The notes under the pieces: generated by a model | Told to the model about the DNA's origin: nothing | The model's input: only the letters and a program-made list of their open reading frames with translations | The model's database searches: none | Made by a program: the position numbers and the translations under genes | Shown here: piece by piece, positions 61,826-64,000 of the stretch | Layout: each line of letters opens with the position of its first letter | How positions within the stretch are numbered: position 1 is the stretch's first letter | Source of the DNA: Ruminococcus flavefaciens AE3010 | Lineage (GTDB): Bacteria > Bacillota > Clostridia > Oscillospirales > Ruminococcaceae | NCBI RefSeq assembly: GCF_000526795.1 | Contig: NZ_JAGT01000001.1 | Location: forward strand, 186,001-250,000 | Direction: 5' to 3' | DNA: 64,000 nucleotides

Positions 61826-63413
61826 AAAAGATGTAAGAGACCAAAACTCTTACATCTTTTTTATGTATATAATGTAAATTTTCATAAAAAGGTATTGACA
61901 AATAGTCCAAAATGTGCGGCGCAGCTAATCAGATATACACATCTGATTGGAGGTTTTACCGTGCAAAAATACTGTAATATCGTCAAAAGCAAGCTTAATA
62001 CTCTTATTCGCAGCATGGAGAAAAATGCATCAGCTTTTGTTGTCAATCCTAAGAGAGACTTCGTTCGAAAAAGTGAGCTTTCTTTCTCAAAAACAATGAG
62101 ATTTATTCTCGGAATGGGAAGTCAGACCCTTGGCAAAGAACTTATGGATTTTTACGATTTTGATCCGAAAATGGTATCAGTATCAGCTATTGTTCAGCGA
62201 AGATCAAAGATTCTTCCTGCTGCTTTTCAGTATCTGTTTCATAAATTTAATGAGATTTTTTCTCAGACCAGTTTTTTTTCACGGATACAGACTTTACGCT
62301 GTGGACGGTTCTGATATACATATTCCAACTATTCCTGATGATCACAGTACTAATTTCTCATCTAACGCTGATTCAAAAAGCTTCAATCTTATGCATCTGA
62401 ACGCTTTGTATGACCTTATGAACCGTAGGTATATAGAAGCTGTTTTGCAGGACAGGCGTAGTGAAAATGAGCATTCTGCTCTCATAAGTATGATTGAAAA
62501 TATCGGACATGACTCCATTGTCGTTGCGGACAGAGGTTACGAATCCTATAACACGATCGCTCACCTTGAAAATAACGGTTTGAAATATGTGATACGCATC
62601 AAGACAAGTGGAGGAATTGCTCAGAAATTCAATATTCCTCATAATGAGGAAACTGATTTTACTGCAGATATTATTATTACAAGAAGACAGACTAATGAAG
62701 TTAAGGCTAATCCTGGACTTTATCGCCATATTCCTGCATTCTCAAATTTTGACTTCCTTCCGAAAGGTTCAAAAGATACATATCCTCTTAAATTCAGGAT
62801 AATAAGGCTTAGGATATCTGAAGATAATTATGAGACCATTGTTACCAATCTCTGTGATGATGAGTTCTCTGCTTATGATATCAAGATGATCTACAAAATG
62901 CGCTGGGGAATCGAGACTTCATTCAGAGAGCTGAAGTACCATGTTGGCCTTATTGCCTTTCATTCTAAGAAAAAGGACTGCGTGATACAGGAAATTTATG
63001 CAAGTCTTATCATGTATAACTTTTCTATGTTGATCACCGAAAATATCCTCATATATGATGATAGGCATAATAATTATCACTACAAAATTAATTATGCAAT
63101 TGCTATACACGCCTGCATCAGGTTCTTTCGCTCTACTCACGCATATCCTTCACTTTTGGAAGAGTTGATAGCAAGAAACAAGTGCCCTGTCAGACCTGAT
63201 CGTTTTGCTGATAGAAAAACTCGTTACCATTCTGCTATCCCCTTCAATTACAGGTTATCATAATTCTTTTCTTGTGTCAATATTTTTTCTGGCAGATCTC
63301 TGATCTGTCTTTTCGTGCTGCCTTTTTTCAATAAATACTATCAGGAGTATGCTCGTTTATTTTCAAACATACTCCTGATTCCTTTTCATTATTCGATTAG
63401 CTTAATGACATTA
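61826..63413 (+). mobile_element. IS4-family element, copy 3 (diverged, left end missing)
   Basis: The right terminal repeat TTAGCTTAATGACATTA (63397-63413) is followed by CCCGTAAGGG. At the left the inverted repeat is missing: similarity begins with a hairpin AAAAAGATGTAAGAG/CTCTTACATCTTTTT (about 61827-61862) that replaces the ATAATCACAGG hairpin of the other copies. No matching target duplication, so a deletion followed or accompanied insertion. Confidence 0.85.
61961..63263 (+). pseudogene. Frameshifted IS4-family transposase
   Basis: Start GTG 61961 with GGAGGTTTTACC as in the intact copies. One extra T in a run of eight (about 62272-62279) shifts the frame just before HGYRLYAVDGSD, separating the N-terminal third from the catalytic part (62280-63263). 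The rest is visibly diverged from copies 1 and 2 (for example IPTIPDDHSTNFSSNADSKS). Confidence 0.88.
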
Positions 63414-63440
63414 CCCGTAAGGGAGCTTTTGTTTTTAAAT
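63414..63440 (+). terminator. Half of hairpin interrupted by IS copy 3
   Basis: CCCGTAAGGGAGCTTTTGTTTTT: right arm and T-tract of a CAGCTCCC-type hairpin whose left arm has been lost with the IS left end. Confidence 0.5.
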
Positions 63441-63535
63441 CTGATTTGAGAATCATATTAAACTCTTCTGATCAAATAAAGCAGAGATACTTTGGTTAGA
63501 GTAAATTATGCGTTTGTTAATTGTGACAAGCAATC

Positions 63536-63564
63536 TTGACATATGCAAGATGATAATATATAAT
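63536..63564 (+). promoter_or_regulatory. Promoter of the right-edge secreted protein
   Basis: TTGACA (63536-63541), 17 bp, TATAAT (63559-63564): consensus. Confidence 0.85.
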
Positions 63565-63602
63565 ATTATTATAAATGCAGATAGATAAAGGGAGGGAATA
63601 TT

Positions 63603-64000
63603 ATGCATAAAAATTATAAGAAGATCGTTGCAGGACTGATGACGGCTGTAATGATCGTACCAACTGCTGTCAGTATATCAGAGCCACAGAAAGCATCTGC
63701 TTATGAGTTACTTGGAGAGACATCATTTTCTCATAAGATGATCCCCTGGCATACAGTGGAGAACAGTCCTGCAAAGCAGGATTTTGAGCTTTGGGACGGT
63801 GCAGTTAATATCCGTATTTTAGTGCCTGAGGGCTCGGAAAAGGAAAGATGGGATCTTCAGTTCAGACACAGAAATCTCAGCTTCAAGGCAGGTCATGAGT
63901 ACAAGGTAAGCTTTAAGTCAAAGGCGAAACGTTCGGGTATGGAACTGTACTCCTTCATCGGTAATCTCAGTGATACCGAAGAATACTTTGTGCTTGACGG
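63603..64000 (+). CDS. Secreted protein with CBM4-like N-terminus, partial (probable endoglucanase)
   Basis: 132 residues before the window ends. Ribosome binding site AAGGGAGGGAAT. Signal peptide ~1-33 (KIVAGLMTAVMIVPTAVSIS...ASA). Then a CBM4/9-like beta-sandwich start: NSPAKQDFELWDGAVNIRI, RHRNLSFKAGHEYKVSFKSK. In ruminococci this module usually precedes a GH9 endoglucanase and a dockerin; the catalytic part lies outside the window, so the enzyme class is an inference. Confidence 0.7.
   Translation, partial: MHKNYKKIVAGLMTAVMIVPTAVSISEPQKASAYELLGETSFSHKMIPWHTVENSPAKQDFELWDGAVNIRILVPEGSEKERWDLQFRHRNLSFKAGHEYKVSFKSKAKRSGMELYSFIGNLSDTEEYFVLD

Noticed and set aside
62265..62285. Programmed frameshift in the transposase of IS copy 3
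   Set aside because: The two intact copies encode the protein in one frame, and copy 3 also lacks its left end; a decay mutation is simpler.

Overview
The window looks like a chromosomal segment of a fibre-degrading Ruminococcus (Clostridia, Oscillospiraceae; closest in style to R. albus or R. flavefaciens). Six secreted or formerly secreted proteins carry ruminococcal dockerin-type duplicated calcium loops. They are a GH11-like/CBM22-like protein, a leucine-rich-repeat protein, a DUF6055 metallopeptidase-like protein, a CotH protein, a Cna-B-like repeat protein and a small Ig-like protein. A seventh secreted protein, probably an endoglucanase, starts at the right edge. Ribosome binding sites (AGGAGG) and promoters (TTGACA, 17 bp, TATAAT) are typical of low-GC Gram-positives.

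Layout. 1-730: remnant gene and long leader with repeated motifs. 731-6430: fructose PTS operon on the minus strand (fruR-fruK-fruA-ptsH-ptsI). 6500-7540: two inverted copies of a tRNA-Ser-tail repeat. 7700-14330: secreted dockerin proteins, a ProX-type editing protein and debris of an LRR protein and an amidase. 14500-16650: methyltransferase and a membrane protein. 17080-19212: DUF1858 protein and a nifH remnant joined to the 3' half of an aldo/keto reductase. 19837-22716: CotH dockerin protein. 23677-26634: cyclic-di-GMP pair (GGDEF, EAL). 27218-29900: pdxS-pdxT and a truncated pdxR. 30132-35570 and 49351-54771: two copies of an IS4-family element, each followed by a paralogous GntR/ABC/permease/permease/CPBP-protease operon. 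35604-38747: two radical SAM enzymes and a metallo-beta-lactamase-fold protein. 39413-45526: rsgA operon and small stress or resistance-type enzymes. 45528-49076: Cna-B-like dockerin protein and a PAP2 phosphatase. 54830-59776: small dockerin protein, IS66 remnant, immunity-protein-like cassettes and a broken serine recombinase. 59820-63413: CarD-like regulator, 79-residue protein and truncated MATE pump, each behind a similar hairpin leader, ending in a third, decayed IS4 copy.

The dominant theme is genome rearrangement around repeats. A family of about 500 bp elements contains a 22-bp copy of a tRNA-Ser 3' end, a variable-sequence but conserved hairpin, clusters of CACACG-type direct repeats and a CAGCTCCC/GGGAGCTG terminator-like hairpin. 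The IS4-family element inserts into the loops of such hairpins, duplicating 10-bp targets of the form CCCNNNNGGG. Many genes nearby are broken (nifH, aldo/keto reductase, hydrolase, amidase, LRR protein, pdxR, GyrI-like, GNAT, IS66, serine recombinase, MATE).

Most interesting leads: (1) immunity-like gene cassettes on the minus strand behind a promoter and a long leader with repeated GTTGAGTGYGTG motifs, with a second promoter-leader at the left edge; (2) three tandem leader hairpins sharing a CGTAAG apical motif before CarD, a 79-residue protein and MATE; (3) the tRNA-Ser-tail elements; (4) a GH11-like protein lacking its acid/base glutamate and carrying an intact C-terminal rhodanese domain; (5) identical IS copies at equivalent sites beside two diverged operons. 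All assignments come from reading the sequence; no database search was possible.
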